DNA of 64,000 nucleotides from a virus: the IMG/VR virus record IMGVR_UViG_3300024346_000014, positions 1 through 64,000 of that record; one strand, given 5' to 3'. Below, in pieces: positions 8,160 to 17,579 of the stretch; position 1 is the first letter of the stretch; every line of letters begins with the position of its first letter. The notes under the pieces are model-generated. The model did not search any database. It had not been told where the DNA came from and saw nothing but the letters and a program-made list of their open reading frames with translations. The position numbers and the translations under genes were made by a program.

Positions 8160-9611
8160 ATGAATAAAGAATCTTTATACAAAAAATTAGACTTAGAACA
8201 ACTCGCAATTAAACTACTTATTAATTCCATATATGGTGCATTTGGAAATAAGTGGTTTTATTTCTTTAATGTAGATTTAGCGCAAAGTATAACATTGCAA
8301 GGACAAGACCTTATTAAATTTACAATTAAAGCCGTTAACTTTTATTTTAAAGAAAGGTGGCATTTAGATAACGAGCTTCATAAAAAACTAGGTATAGACA
8401 AATATGATATTAAACCTATAAATTCAGAAGCAGCTATTTATACAGATACCGATTCTATATATGTAGAGTTTGGTTCAGCTATTAATTCTATACAAGGGCT
8501 ACCTAAATTAACAGAAGAACAATATTTAAAGTTATGTATTAAAATTGATGAATACAGGTTAGCTGAATATTTTAATACAGCTTTTGACAAATACGGAAAA
8601 CATTTTAATACAGTCAATCAACAAAATTTTGAACTTGAAAACTTATCTGCTAAGGCCATGTGGCTGAAAAAGAAAAACTACGCCCTTAGAGTTTCATATG
8701 AACCCAATTCTGATCAAACTCTTTTAAAGGAAAAAGGTAAAGAGTATGATGTATTTAAGGGATTAGAAATGATAAAGGGTTCTTATCCAATATGGGCTAG
8801 AAATCATTTATCTAAGTTAACAAAAATAATCTTAGAAAAAGGATCGTCTATAAATCCAGAGGAGGATCTTATTCCTCTATTTGAATCTATAAAAAAAGAA
8901 ATGAAATTAAAAACAACTGATGAATTGGCTCAAACATTTAGTTGTAGGGTATATAACAAATATGTAAAAAATGAAACTAAGCTAACTTTACTTAAAGGAA
9001 TCCCTATATATGCAAGAGCAGCTGCTTACTATAATCACCTTTTAGTAATCAACGAATTAACGGGTAAATATCAAAAGGTTAAAGAAGGTGAAAAAATAAA
9101 GTATTATTATCCTAAAGAAAACAATAAGGAATGGGATGTGTTTGCATATTCACCTGGTAATTATCCAACAGAAGTTGCTCTTCCTTTAGATTATAGTAAA
9201 CAGTTTTTTTCACTGATAGTTGAGCCTATTAATAGACAATTAGTTGCATTAGGTTTAACTGAATTCAATGTTCACTTAAAAAGAAATATAAACATGGTTA
9301 AAACTGGTTCTAAAAAGCCATTGAGTGACGAAGACAAATATCCTCTTTATATAATAAATGAAAAAACATTAGAATACGAAGAGATACCTGAAAGATTTTG
9401 GAAAATAATAGGTAATCCTAATGCTGAAATACAAAGTAATGATTTCACAGAATACCTAAGTATAATATCTAAATATGGATTAAATACAAAAGTTGTTCCT
9501 AATTCCAAACTGCATCCTTTTAGAAAAAGAACAGCTAAGAGATTAAACATAGAATTAAAAGAATACTCTTCCAATGAAGATGAACAGCAGCAAGTAGAAC
9601 TTAATTTTTAA
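8160..9611 (+). CDS. 43: DNA polymerase family B, C-terminal part (T4 gp43-like), split gene
   Basis: 483 aa. It starts just before polymerase motif B (KLLINSIYGAFGN at 18-30), then motif C YTDTDS at 94-99, a KKKNYAL segment (KxY motif) and a thumb domain. The exonuclease domain and motif A (DxxSLYP) are absent, and the 49 bp upstream is a divergent intergenic region, so this is not a frameshift of an adjacent upstream half. It has its own ATG with an AT-rich leader and an intact frame, which suggests a functional two-piece polymerase whose N-terminal piece lies outside the window. T4 gp43 is ~900 aa, so about half is missing. The primase follows 3 bp downstream. Confidence 0.85.
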   Translation: MNKESLYKKLDLEQLAIKLLINSIYGAFGNKWFYFFNVDLAQSITLQGQDLIKFTIKAVNFYFKERWHLDNELHKKLGIDKYDIKPINSEAAIYTDTDSIYVEFGSAINSIQGLPKLTEEQYLKLCIKIDEYRLAEYFNTAFDKYGKHFNTVNQQNFELENLSAKAMWLKKKNYALRVSYEPNSDQTLLKEKGKEYDVFKGLEMIKGSYPIWARNHLSKLTKIILEKGSSINPEEDLIPLFESIKKEMKLKTTDELAQTFSCRVYNKYVKNETKLTLLKGIPIYARAAAYYNHLLVINELTGKYQKVKEGEKIKYYYPKENNKEWDVFAYSPGNYPTEVALPLDYSKQFFSLIVEPINRQLVALGLTEFNVHLKRNINMVKTGSKKPLSDEDKYPLYIINEKTLEYEEIPERFWKIIGNPNAEIQSNDFTEYLSIISKYGLNTKVVPNSKLHPFRKRTAKRLNIELKEYSSNEDEQQQVELNF

Positions 9612-9614
9612 AAC

Positions 9615-10757
9615 ATGAATATAGATTTAGATACTAATACTACTCTTCCGGAGTTCTTAAAAGAAGTTATGCTAAATAGATTTCCTGATGATCCCATTAA
9701 GCATAAAATAGACGAAGCTAATCCTAAAAAAATAAACTTAGCATGTCCAGTATGTGGAGATTCTGAAAAAAAGAAATCTAAACGTAGAGGTAATATCTAT
9801 TTGGAAAGCAATACTTATAAATGTTATAACGATGGATGCATGATATTTATGGATCTCGATAAATTTATATCTAGATATTGTCATGAATATAGTTTAATGC
9901 CACCTGACCTCTTTATTAAAGGCGGTCTTAAAACAAATGTTAAATCAAGGAAAAAATTATCTCTTCTTACTTTCTTAATAAATCAAGATTTAAAACATAA
10001 GTTGGTTGATTTAGAATACTTTGCAGATAGGTTTTCATTAAATAAAATAGATACTAACTCAGCTAATTCAAAATGTTCAAAATACATAATAAGCAGAGAA
10101 TTAGATAAGTGCGATTCCTTTTCAGAATGTTGCTATGAAGATTCTAAATCTGAAAAGATATTTATTTTTAATAAAGATAATGTTTCAAACAAAATATTAG
10201 GATATTCCGTCAGGTCCATAGACGATAATTATTGGGGCCCTAAATATAAAATGATGAACTATTCAGAAATAAATAGAGAAGTTTCTAAATTAGGAATGAC
10301 CGAAGAAGAGCTAAATGAAATAGATTCTCTCAATAACATATTTAATATATTGAATATAGATTTTAAGAAAAAAATAACAATATGCGAAGGTCAATTTGAT
10401 TCAATGTTTTTACATAATGGTATAGCATCAACCGGTGTAGGTAAAATAAAGGAGACTATAGCAATGCTCTCAGAGGACGCTAAAGTTAGGATATTATTCG
10501 ACAATGACAAAGCTGGAAAAACACAATCTATTAAACTTTTACAAGAAGGATATGAAGTCTTCATGTGGTCTAAGTTGATAAAAGATTTAAAGAATGACTT
10601 CCCAAAACATTTAATAGATATTAAAAAAATAACTGATGTGAATATGCTTTACATGTTTTTAATTAAATTAAACTCTTCATTTTTTAGTATAAAAGAGTTT
10701 AATAAAACACTAGACTCATATTTTACAAATTCACTGTTTGACATACTATATTTGTAA
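9615..10757 (+). CDS. 61: DNA primase (gp61/DnaG-like)
   Basis: 380 aa. An N-terminal zinc-binding domain shows Cys44-x2-Cys47 (CPVCGDS) and Cys70-x4-Cys75. A TOPRIM core follows with the acidic Glu in ICEGQFDS at ~258 and the D-x-D in LFDNDKAG at ~295-302. This is the architecture of T4 gp61-type primases that make RNA primers for lagging-strand synthesis. It sits 3 bp behind the polymerase fragment, so both pieces of the replisome are likely co-expressed. The C-terminal ~70 residues are unassigned. Confidence 0.83.
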   Translation: MNIDLDTNTTLPEFLKEVMLNRFPDDPIKHKIDEANPKKINLACPVCGDSEKKKSKRRGNIYLESNTYKCYNDGCMIFMDLDKFISRYCHEYSLMPPDLFIKGGLKTNVKSRKKLSLLTFLINQDLKHKLVDLEYFADRFSLNKIDTNSANSKCSKYIISRELDKCDSFSECCYEDSKSEKIFIFNKDNVSNKILGYSVRSIDDNYWGPKYKMMNYSEINREVSKLGMTEEELNEIDSLNNIFNILNIDFKKKITICEGQFDSMFLHNGIASTGVGKIKETIAMLSEDAKVRILFDNDKAGKTQSIKLLQEGYEVFMWSKLIKDLKNDFPKHLIDIKKITDVNMLYMFLIKLNSSFFSIKEFNKTLDSYFTNSLFDILYL

Positions 10758-10783
10758 ATAAAAAAATAAAAATAACTTTTTAA

Positions 10784-11215
10784 ATGAAAAAATTAGTAAA
10801 AACTTTAACAGAATTCAAAAATCACGGATTAAAAAATCCTAAAAAAGCTGATTTAAATGATGATAATAAACTATCTAGCTATGAAGTAACGAGAGGAAAA
10901 GCAATAGAGAACAATATGGGAGAAGGTCCAGATTCAAACAATATGGACGATATAGCATCCGAATTAAATCTAGCTGAAGAAATCTTAGACGAGTTGATAG
11001 AAGCAGTAGGTTCAGAAGAAGATGTTGAAAAAGCTGCAGAAGAAGCGTATAACGACTTAAAGGATGCATATGAGTCTGATGAAATAGAAATGATGGAAAA
11101 AGAGGGAGTTCCTGAAAATTTAGCAATGTCTGCACTTATTGTAAAATTAGTAGAACAAGGAAAATTAGATCCTAAGAAAGCCGATAAATTCATAGGCGAT
11201 AGCGTAGATGACTAA
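10784..11215 (+). CDS. Putative capsid-targeted or head-core acidic protein
   Basis: 143 aa. The N-terminus MKKLVKTLTEFKNHGLKN resembles the capsid-targeting-like leaders, though without a clean cleavage site. A single EF-hand-like loop (DLNDDNKLSSYE) lies at ~23-34. The rest is strongly acidic helix (AEEILDELIEAVGSEEDVEK). Its stop overlaps the start of the gp4-like gene, which places it in the head-assembly block. A scaffold or core role is inference. Confidence 0.6.
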   Translation: MKKLVKTLTEFKNHGLKNPKKADLNDDNKLSSYEVTRGKAIENNMGEGPDSNNMDDIASELNLAEEILDELIEAVGSEEDVEKAAEEAYNDLKDAYESDEIEMMEKEGVPENLAMSALIVKLVEQGKLDPKKADKFIGDSVDD

Positions 11216-11720
11216 TAAAAACAATAAACCTAAAAGTATAAAAGATACTTTAAAACCTAGAAGGGGGAAGATAAGACAGGGTTATTTTATTCCTAAGAAT
11301 CCTGACAAATACGATGGAGATCTTTCTCAGATAATATACAGATCTAGTTGGGAATATAAATTTTTGAAGTTCTGCGACGACAATGAAAAAATATTAAAAT
11401 ATTCATCGGAGCCTGTTGGTATTGCTTATTGGAATCCTGTTACTAAAAAAACATGTAAGTATTGGGTTGACGCCTATATAGTAACAAGAGACCCTAATGG
11501 AAATATAAAAAAGTGGATACTTGAAATAAAACCTCTCAAATACACTCAACCTCCTAAGCCTATAAAAAAAATGACTGAAAAACAAATGAAACATTATCTT
11601 AGTCATACAAAGGCGTATTTAATAAATAGAGCTAAATTTGAAGCAGCTAAAGATTATGCAGATTCAAAAGGTATAAAATTTGGAATAATAACTGAAAACT
11701 TTTTGTTTAAGAATTTGTAA
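11208..11720 (+). CDS. 4: Head completion protein (T4 gp4-like)
   Basis: 170 aa. The signature RQGYFIPKNPDKYDGD-x6-YRSSWEYKFLKFCD, followed by SSEPVGIAYWNP and the EIKP strand at ~104-107, matches T4 gp4 (gp50/65) and its relatives. This family has a TnsA/restriction-endonuclease-like fold and is needed to finish DNA-filled heads. The E-x-K of EIKP and the upstream Asp are retained, so nuclease-like residues are present. It starts 8 bp inside the end of the preceding gene. Confidence 0.8.
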   Translation: MTNKNNKPKSIKDTLKPRRGKIRQGYFIPKNPDKYDGDLSQIIYRSSWEYKFLKFCDDNEKILKYSSEPVGIAYWNPVTKKTCKYWVDAYIVTRDPNGNIKKWILEIKPLKYTQPPKPIKKMTEKQMKHYLSHTKAYLINRAKFEAAKDYADSKGIKFGIITENFLFKNL

Positions 11721-11729
11721 GATATTACT

Positions 11730-12407
11730 ATGAAGAAATTACTTAGAGATATTAGTATTAAAGCACCTGTAAATAATCCATTTAAAATAATAGAGGAGTA
11801 TGGAAAACCCATGCCTCCTAGTTTAATACCAGGTCATTTATACGCGCTCGGTATAGACACAGGTTCCCAAGTATCTCCCGATACTATTCCATACGATAAG
11901 CAGGATTATGTAGACAATAAAGACGATAAGTTCTTTGTTACGAAAAAACCATATTATGATTCAATGCCATTTGGAATAGCATTAAATATAAACAATGAAA
12001 ACTATCAATCTATTTTAAATTTAAAATTAATGTCACCTGTTTACCGAAGACTTATACTAGATTCATATTATGCTATTATGAACGTTAAAAATAATTTCAT
12101 AAGTCCATATGTAAGTGAAGATTTAAAAACCATAGATACTCCTATTGGTAAAAGAATAAGAGATCAATCTTATATGCAACCCTTTTTTGCTGTAAACGAA
12201 TCGTTTATATCTAAGATTGTTAATGCAAATGTTAATTTTGCAATAAAAAACTATGAGATAAATAGTATAAAGAAGGTTAGATTACTTGACTGGAATGCTT
12301 TACCCGATATATACAACATGGGAGTAGCCTCAGATGGAATAATATTTAACCAGAGAATAGGTGGAATAGAAGGAATATTCGAAAGATTCGAATCTAAGTT
12401 CTTTTAA
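11730..12407 (+). CDS. Putative virion (neck or baseplate) protein next to gp4
   Basis: 225 aa. The pattern PGHLYALGIDT ... PYYDSMPFGIALNI ... LNLKLMSPVYRRLILDSYYA recalls a conserved phage protein that often lies by head-completion genes in T4-like genomes, but I cannot name it. Position between gp4 and the portal supports a structural role; in T4 gene 53 (baseplate wedge) follows gene 4, though no clear gp53 similarity is visible. No membrane segment or catalytic motif is apparent. Confidence 0.5.
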   Translation: MKKLLRDISIKAPVNNPFKIIEEYGKPMPPSLIPGHLYALGIDTGSQVSPDTIPYDKQDYVDNKDDKFFVTKKPYYDSMPFGIALNINNENYQSILNLKLMSPVYRRLILDSYYAIMNVKNNFISPYVSEDLKTIDTPIGKRIRDQSYMQPFFAVNESFISKIVNANVNFAIKNYEINSIKKVRLLDWNALPDIYNMGVASDGIIFNQRIGGIEGIFERFESKFF

Positions 12408-12433
12408 ATCGTAAATAAAAACTATAATAAGCA

Positions 12434-14164
12434 ATGGCAGGATTTTTAGAAAATACAGTAAATAGATTAAGCAGCAGACTATCTGCATTAAGCAGATTCA
12501 ATGTTAGGCATGAAGATCTTTTACTAAAGAATTCACAGGCAATTGGATTCATAGAAAGTCAACTAATGGCTAGAAGTAATGAACAATATGGCCAGAACGA
12601 GATGATGAGAATGTCGATGGCTATATCTGACACTACTTCTCAATTAAGAACAAAAGCAGTTGCCTTTTTTCAATTAGACTATGCTATAAAAAGAGAAAGA
12701 CTTAGAGATATTGCATCCAATGGGGAAATAGAATTTGTATTAGAAACTATAACCGATGATGTTATAGTATATGATGATGAAAATATGTTTTGCCAACCGT
12801 CTGATCCTATTGGTAAAATGATGTACAAAGGAAACTCAAAGGAACAGCGATTAAAGTATCAAGATAATGTCATACGAAAATACAATGAAAACTTTCATAA
12901 AATATATAATTCATGGGGGTTTGGTGAAGGTATATCTGCCTGGCAATATGTATATCAATATTTAGTAGAAGGTCATTTAGCGTTTGAAATAATATATGAC
13001 AATCCTCAAAACCCTAGGGAAATAATAGGCTATAAAGAACTTGATCCTACTAGTATAGTTCCCCAGTTATCGAAAGATAACGCAGGTAAATTATTTTTAC
13101 AGTGGACCCAATATACTCCAAATAGTACTCATACTAGAACGCTTACAGATTCTCAAATAATATACTTGTCTTATTCGAATCATTTTAGAACAAAAAGAGT
13201 TAGCTTTGTAGAAAGACTAATACGTTCGTTTAATCTACTAAGAATTATTGAACAAAGCAAGGTTATATGGCACGTTATGAATGCTCCAATAAGACTAACC
13301 ACTACTGTTCCCGTTGGTTCTAAATCTATTCAAAAAGCACAAGAAGACGTAAGAGAGTTTTTAAATATTCTTAAGGAAGATATTAACTTTGACAATGATT
13401 CAGGTGAAATAAAAGTAAACGGACAACCTAATATCTTATTTTATAAAAATTATGTTTTACCAGTAAATGATAGAAACGAACAAGTAAAGATTGAGCCATT
13501 ACAGTATCCGGGACCTAATCTATCTGGATCTGAATTATTAAATCACTTCTTAAAGAAATTAAAGATGGATTCTAAAATTCCATATTCTCGTTGGGAAGGT
13601 CAATCTGGAATGGGAGCATTTACTCTCAATGCCGAAGGTATTACTAGAGAAGAAATAAGATATAACAAATTCGTAAATAGAATTAGAACAACTATACAGG
13701 AACTTATAACTAAACCTCTTTGGTTACAAATGGAATTAGATATACCTCAGATAAAAGGAGATCATAAATTTAAAAACGCAATAGGCGTTAAATTTAATAA
13801 TGATAATTTGTTTGAAGAAATGAAAGAACGAGAAGTTGCTAATAAGAGATTAGCTAGTTTCACTGCTATGAAAGGTGTAATGAACGATGATGGTACTCCA
13901 TATTTCTCTACTGAATATTTAATAAGAAAGGAACTTAAAATGTCAGATGATGAAATTTCAACAAACCAAAATTACATCATACAAGAGCAAGAAGCTCAGG
14001 AAGAAGCTAATTCCAAACCCCCTAAGCCTGATGGAAGTGCAGGAGGTGCTATGCCAGATGTAGGTGGTGGTGGAGCTGCGGCCGCTGGTAGCGGAGCTGC
14101 GGCTCCTGAAGGAGGAAGTGAAGTAGTGGATGGTGGAGAAACCAAAGGCGAAGGCCAATTATAA
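12434..14164 (+). CDS. 20: Portal vertex protein (T4 gp20-like)
   Basis: 576 aa. Conserved stretches of the gp20 family are visible: GFGEGISAWQYVYQYLVEG, IGYKELDPTSIVP, the wing/clip region around RSFNLLRIIEQSKVIWHVMNAPIR, and the SRWEGQSGMGAF segment before the crown. It forms the dodecameric DNA gate at one capsid vertex. The last ~55 residues are low-complexity Gly/Ala/Pro (GGGGAAAAGSGAAAPEGG), a tail not present in T4 gp20, and the DNA there is locally GC-rich. A 69-aa gene follows 2 bp on. Confidence 0.88.
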   Translation: MAGFLENTVNRLSSRLSALSRFNVRHEDLLLKNSQAIGFIESQLMARSNEQYGQNEMMRMSMAISDTTSQLRTKAVAFFQLDYAIKRERLRDIASNGEIEFVLETITDDVIVYDDENMFCQPSDPIGKMMYKGNSKEQRLKYQDNVIRKYNENFHKIYNSWGFGEGISAWQYVYQYLVEGHLAFEIIYDNPQNPREIIGYKELDPTSIVPQLSKDNAGKLFLQWTQYTPNSTHTRTLTDSQIIYLSYSNHFRTKRVSFVERLIRSFNLLRIIEQSKVIWHVMNAPIRLTTTVPVGSKSIQKAQEDVREFLNILKEDINFDNDSGEIKVNGQPNILFYKNYVLPVNDRNEQVKIEPLQYPGPNLSGSELLNHFLKKLKMDSKIPYSRWEGQSGMGAFTLNAEGITREEIRYNKFVNRIRTTIQELITKPLWLQMELDIPQIKGDHKFKNAIGVKFNNDNLFEEMKEREVANKRLASFTAMKGVMNDDGTPYFSTEYLIRKELKMSDDEISTNQNYIIQEQEAQEEANSKPPKPDGSAGGAMPDVGGGGAAAAGSGAAAPEGGSEVVDGGETKGEGQL

Positions 14165-14166
14165 AT

Positions 14167-14376
14167 ATGATAAAGAAAGGGATAATATCAGGCAAAGTTT
14201 TAAAAGGAAGTAATCCTGAGCAATTAAATGTTACACATGGACCTAATACTCATAAAGTACATAAGCATCCAGTAGACGATTTAATTGATAAGTCTATAGG
14301 GAAAACTGCTGAGTGGTTTGAACCTAACGGAAGTGTAATTATTCCAACTGAAAAGATAGAATATTTAAAATCTTAA
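14167..14376 (+). CDS. Small protein downstream of portal, unknown
   Basis: 69 aa, starting 2 bp after the portal stop, so probably translationally coupled. Contains VTHGPNTHKVHKHPVDDLID, His-rich and hydrophilic. Not recognised. It is the last gene of the rightward block and converges with the gp25-like gene across 7 bp. Confidence 0.55.
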   Translation: MIKKGIISGKVLKGSNPEQLNVTHGPNTHKVHKHPVDDLIDKSIGKTAEWFEPNGSVIIPTEKIEYLKS

Positions 14377-14383
14377 TACGTTT

Positions 14384-14758
14384 TTATCCGTAGAATATAC
14401 CAAATGGATTATCTCCATCGATATTTATTTTTAATACAAATACATCCCTGTCTTTTTCGTCTGTATATTTAGAAGGAGCCACGTCTATATTTTTAATTTT
14501 AGCAGATGCAACATATCTTTCTATCTGATTATTAGCCTCATTGGATAAATTAAAAGGGTCTGTTTCAAAATCAAAAAGATATTTATTTACATCTAACCCA
14601 AACTCAGGTTCTCCTAACACGCTTCCTCTTTCAGTTAAAACAGTCATTTTAATTTGAGATATTGCTTCTTCGGTATCATCCGATATTTGTAAAACTCCCT
14701 TTTTATAATTTGGATCAGTTTCAGTTCTCATATAAAAGTCTTTAAGTGTTGATGCCAT
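14384..14758 (-). CDS. 25: Baseplate wedge protein (gp25/GPW family)
   Basis: 124 aa. The segment DDTEEAISQIKMTVLTERGSV followed by LGEPEFGLDVNKYLFDF is the gp25/GPW consensus (D-x-x-x-A-x-x-x-I-x-x-L-x-T-x-x-G-E, then P-x-F-G). gp25 holds the baseplate inner ring and nucleates sheath assembly in contractile tails, so this phage should be a myovirus. Last gene of the leftward cluster 17545-14384. Confidence 0.8.
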   Translation of the reverse strand: MASTLKDFYMRTETDPNYKKGVLQISDDTEEAISQIKMTVLTERGSVLGEPEFGLDVNKYLFDFETDPFNLSNEANNQIERYVASAKIKNIDVAPSKYTDEKDRDVFVLKINIDGDNPFGIFYG

Positions 14759-14772
14759 TTTAATACATTATT

Positions 14773-15507
14773 TTATTGTCTATATAGATAAATCCAATCA
14801 GGAGTATTCTCCTTACTCATCATGTCTTCCACTGCCTTTATCTCAGCTTCAGCCGTAGATGTTATAGATTCATAACTAATAGCTACATTACCAGGTAGAG
14901 TATATTTAAAAGTCTGTAACATATGTGCTAGTCTAACTTTACATTTAGCTCTTACCCATCTTTGAAAGATTTCATCTTCATATAACTTATCTACTTCTAG
15001 TTTTTTATAAAACTGAACAATTGCATCTACCTTAGGAGTTCTTCCCACTATTGTAAGTAATTTAGTATTTTTGTTATAATCATACGCTAATGTGTCTAAT
15101 ACAAGTCCTCTGGTTAAATCTAAGAAGCTAAAGATTACTGTTCTATACATTATACTCTCTCCAATAAAAGGTGTTAGAAACACTTCTGAACCTATAAATT
15201 TTGACTCTGAAAAGTCTCTATCCATTGTTCCGAAAATAGAACCTCCAGTAGGTTCTTTACATTGTGTAACAAATTGTACACAATCTGGTAATTGTATCTG
15301 TCGTATTTTCTTAAATTGTTTAGAATCAAATAATTCTTTAGGAAGACTTAAATATCTGGGCTCAACGGCATGTCTCCAATTATCCCAAAAATACCTTGCA
15401 CCTATGTCAAGTTGCCTCTTAATCTCTTTCTCGGGTAAAGAATATGGTAACATTCCTGAAAATGTTATTTCTTCATTAATGTCTTTTATTAAATCTTCTT
15501 CAGTCAT
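14773..15507 (-). CDS. Putative neck/tail-connector structural protein
   Basis: 244 aa. The N-terminal half (KEIKRQLDIGARYFWDNW) and the mixed alpha/beta middle look like the family of virion connector proteins found near gp25 and neck genes in T4-like phages, but the match is by general pattern only. It lies 14 bp upstream of gp25 in the same leftward unit. gp13- or gp14-like neck roles are possible; I am not able to decide between them. Confidence 0.45.
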   Translation of the reverse strand: MTEEDLIKDINEEITFSGMLPYSLPEKEIKRQLDIGARYFWDNWRHAVEPRYLSLPKELFDSKQFKKIRQIQLPDCVQFVTQCKEPTGGSIFGTMDRDFSESKFIGSEVFLTPFIGESIMYRTVIFSFLDLTRGLVLDTLAYDYNKNTKLLTIVGRTPKVDAIVQFYKKLEVDKLYEDEIFQRWVRAKCKVRLAHMLQTFKYTLPGNVAISYESITSTAEAEIKAVEDMMSKENTPDWIYLYRQ

Positions 15508-15531
15508 CTGGTATTATTTATTTTAAAAAAT

Positions 15532-15984
15532 CTATTGGTTAGAACCGGGTCCGTTTCCTGAGGTTTTATCGCTAAATCTTATGTCTGAGGTATCTATCTC
15601 AACAGTACCGTCTTCTTTTTTAAGCTTAGCCAAAGCTCTATGATTTTTCTTATTAGACAACTCGTCCCTTTTTGATGCTCTGCTAGCCGCGTTAGATTGA
15701 ACCCCCTGTAAACATCTGTCCTTTATATTTCTTTTCCAATCGCTATGAAATATTAAATTAAGAGCTCTTGATATATCAACTTCTTCAATATCTCCTATGT
15801 TGTTATAAGGATCTCTTGCTAACTTTTCATTAGCTAATTCTTGAGCAATTGCCATTATACTAGTGTACATATTAGCTACTGCGCTGTTTACCATTCCAGT
15901 ATAGTTAGTATTATACACTACATTATCTTTTTCTTCATTTAGAAAAGATTCTATGTCGCTTATATGTTTGCTTTTATGCTTCAT
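15532..15984 (-). CDS. Putative capsid-targeted protein, unknown
   Basis: 150 aa. The leader MKHKSKHISDIESFLNE-EKD ends in L-N-E, a possible head-protease site. The middle is helical (AVANMYTSIMAIAQELANEKL) and the C-terminus is Lys-rich, then acidic. Its start overlaps the end of the next upstream gene (15974) by 11 bp. No known fold recognised. Confidence 0.58.
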   Translation of the reverse strand: MKHKSKHISDIESFLNEEKDNVVYNTNYTGMVNSAVANMYTSIMAIAQELANEKLARDPYNNIGDIEEVDISRALNLIFHSDWKRNIKDRCLQGVQSNAASRASKRDELSNKKNHRALAKLKKEDGTVEIDTSDIRFSDKTSGNGPGSNQ

Positions 15985-16198
15985 TGGCTTCTTCCTGATC
16001 TTCTATTTGTCTAAGTTGCTCTATTTCTATGTCTAATTTAGAAATGTCTGACTCAATTTGAGTTTTTTGAATGTCATCTGTAGTTTGCTTTAGTTTTTCT
16101 TGCAAAGCTTTTTTCTGATCTAATAACTGAATTTCTTTAGTATTAGTTTCAATAGATTCTGATACAAATCCTTTAAAATTTTTAATATAATTTTTCAT
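15974..16198 (-). CDS. Small capsid-targeted coiled-coil protein
   Basis: 74 aa. It begins MKNYIKNFKGFVSE-SIE, a near copy of the leader of 6297..6767, and continues as one long charged coiled coil (LLDQKKALQEKLKQTTDDIQ). After cleavage at V-S-E a ~60-residue helix would remain, reminiscent of small prohead-core proteins such as T4 gp67/gp68, though sequence similarity is not claimed. It lies 5 bp downstream of the 351-aa gene. Confidence 0.6.
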   Translation of the reverse strand: MKNYIKNFKGFVSESIETNTKEIQLLDQKKALQEKLKQTTDDIQKTQIESDISKLDIEIEQLRQIEDQEEANEA

Positions 16199-16203
16199 GT
16201 TCT

Positions 16204-17259
16204 CTATTTTAATTTTTCTGGAATATTTATCACCATTGATAATATCCTATTTACGTCTTCTATTTTATCTTTTCTTTTAAAATATGAAACGTCTTTATAT
16301 TTATTATTTATCTCACGAATTTTCTTAGATGTATCAGCTGTGTTGTTGTTTAATGAGTTTTTACAAAGCATAGTTAAATATAGCAAAATACCTAAATTTA
16401 ATTCATCGAATTGTTCATATATGTCTTCATGATCTTCATAATATCCATTTCCTTCAAAATAACCTTCATCTAAATTTTCATATTTTGATTCCAGTCTTCT
16501 TCCAATATAATTAACTTGTGCATCTAAAATGTCTAATATTCCATGTTTAGATAATCCAGTTTTTAGGATAGCTGCTGATATTGAAATTTTATTTTTAGTA
16601 TAGTTAACTACAATTTCATCTAAAGAAGGAAGATCGTTAGTAGAATTTATTCTAAAAATAGTATTAAATGTTTTAGAGTTTTCACTGTTTATAGGACCTA
16701 CTATTTCTGATGTATATTCACCGCTATCTCCTCCATCTGGAGGATTATAATAATCTCCGGGGTCTCCTTCAGTTGGAGTGTTTATCGTATCGTAAAAAAT
16801 CTCTACTCCTATTTCTAATATTTTATCATTTATAGTTCCATCTATATCGTCTTCTTCTAGATTAAGGTTACCTGAATCTATGTCGTTTAACATTGACATG
16901 CATATATTTTCATATTCAGTTTCACCTAAGCTTTTTTCTATTGATGTAAATTTCTCTACCATATAGTCTAAAGCTCTATCTGACTGAAGGTCTGATATTT
17001 CATTACGTTTATCATTATTGATATCTTCTTCACCAGTTGGGTCTTGTCCAAACCTTCCACCTCCTGCACCTCCAAAACCGCCTGATAAATAAGGAGAATT
17101 ATTCCAATGCATAGGCATTCTTCCTATTCCTCCTACATGAGTGTTTATAGATAGCGGAGTCGGTACACTAGGGTTTCTAACAAACATATGCTCAGGAGGA
17201 TATTCTATTGTGATAGCCCCAAAATGCTCTTTGATATATTCTTTGTAACTTTTTACCAT
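16204..17259 (-). CDS. Putative capsid-targeted protein, unknown
   Basis: 351 aa. Leader MVKSYKEYIKE-HFG (I-K-E). Then a Gly/Pro-rich stretch (SGGFGGAGGGRFGQDPTGEE at ~60-80), an acidic helical region, a second Pro/Gly/Asp linker (NPPDGGDSGEY) and a C-terminal helical domain. Not recognised. The low-complexity linkers fit a multi-domain virion protein. Leftward, with a 10-bp gap to the next upstream gene. Confidence 0.58.
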   Translation of the reverse strand: MVKSYKEYIKEHFGAITIEYPPEHMFVRNPSVPTPLSINTHVGGIGRMPMHWNNSPYLSGGFGGAGGGRFGQDPTGEEDINNDKRNEISDLQSDRALDYMVEKFTSIEKSLGETEYENICMSMLNDIDSGNLNLEEDDIDGTINDKILEIGVEIFYDTINTPTEGDPGDYYNPPDGGDSGEYTSEIVGPINSENSKTFNTIFRINSTNDLPSLDEIVVNYTKNKISISAAILKTGLSKHGILDILDAQVNYIGRRLESKYENLDEGYFEGNGYYEDHEDIYEQFDELNLGILLYLTMLCKNSLNNNTADTSKKIREINNKYKDVSYFKRKDKIEDVNRILSMVINIPEKLK

Positions 17260-17269
17260 ATTAAATGAT

Positions 17270-17545
17270 TTATAAATCCATCCAGGAATCTTTGTCCATC
17301 ATTGAATCAAACGCAGTAGGTTCTCTATCTGCTATTTCATCCCATGTCGGTATTTTATTCGATATTTCAACATCTACCGTTGGATTTTCCATAAGATGCA
17401 TCTTTAGAATGTTTTCAATTGTACTGTATTCTGCATCTAGTTGCATTTCCTCTAGTTTATCTAATAACTGATCTACGGTCATTGATAGTATTTCTTGTGG
17501 CCATTCTTCGTCGTGATGTTCAAATATTTTATTCCAACTTTTCAT
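17270..17545 (-). CDS. Small acidic capsid-targeted-like protein
   Basis: 91 aa. Starts MKSWNKIFE-HHDEEW, with F-E as a possible short cleavage site, then an acidic helical body (SMTVDQLLDKLEEMQLDAEY). It is the first gene of the leftward cluster that ends with gp25. Unknown function. Confidence 0.55.
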   Translation of the reverse strand: MKSWNKIFEHHDEEWPQEILSMTVDQLLDKLEEMQLDAEYSTIENILKMHLMENPTVDVEISNKIPTWDEIADREPTAFDSMMDKDSWMDL

Positions 17546-17579
17546 ATCAATAGGAGTTTATTTTATATATTTAGAATTA

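Noticed and set aside
8111-8230. Longer start for the leftward gene 7556..8110
   Set aside because: The extension overlaps the divergent polymerase start and its leader, and the translated N-terminus (SSLIASCSKSNFLYKDSLF) looks like antisense of the polymerase gene.
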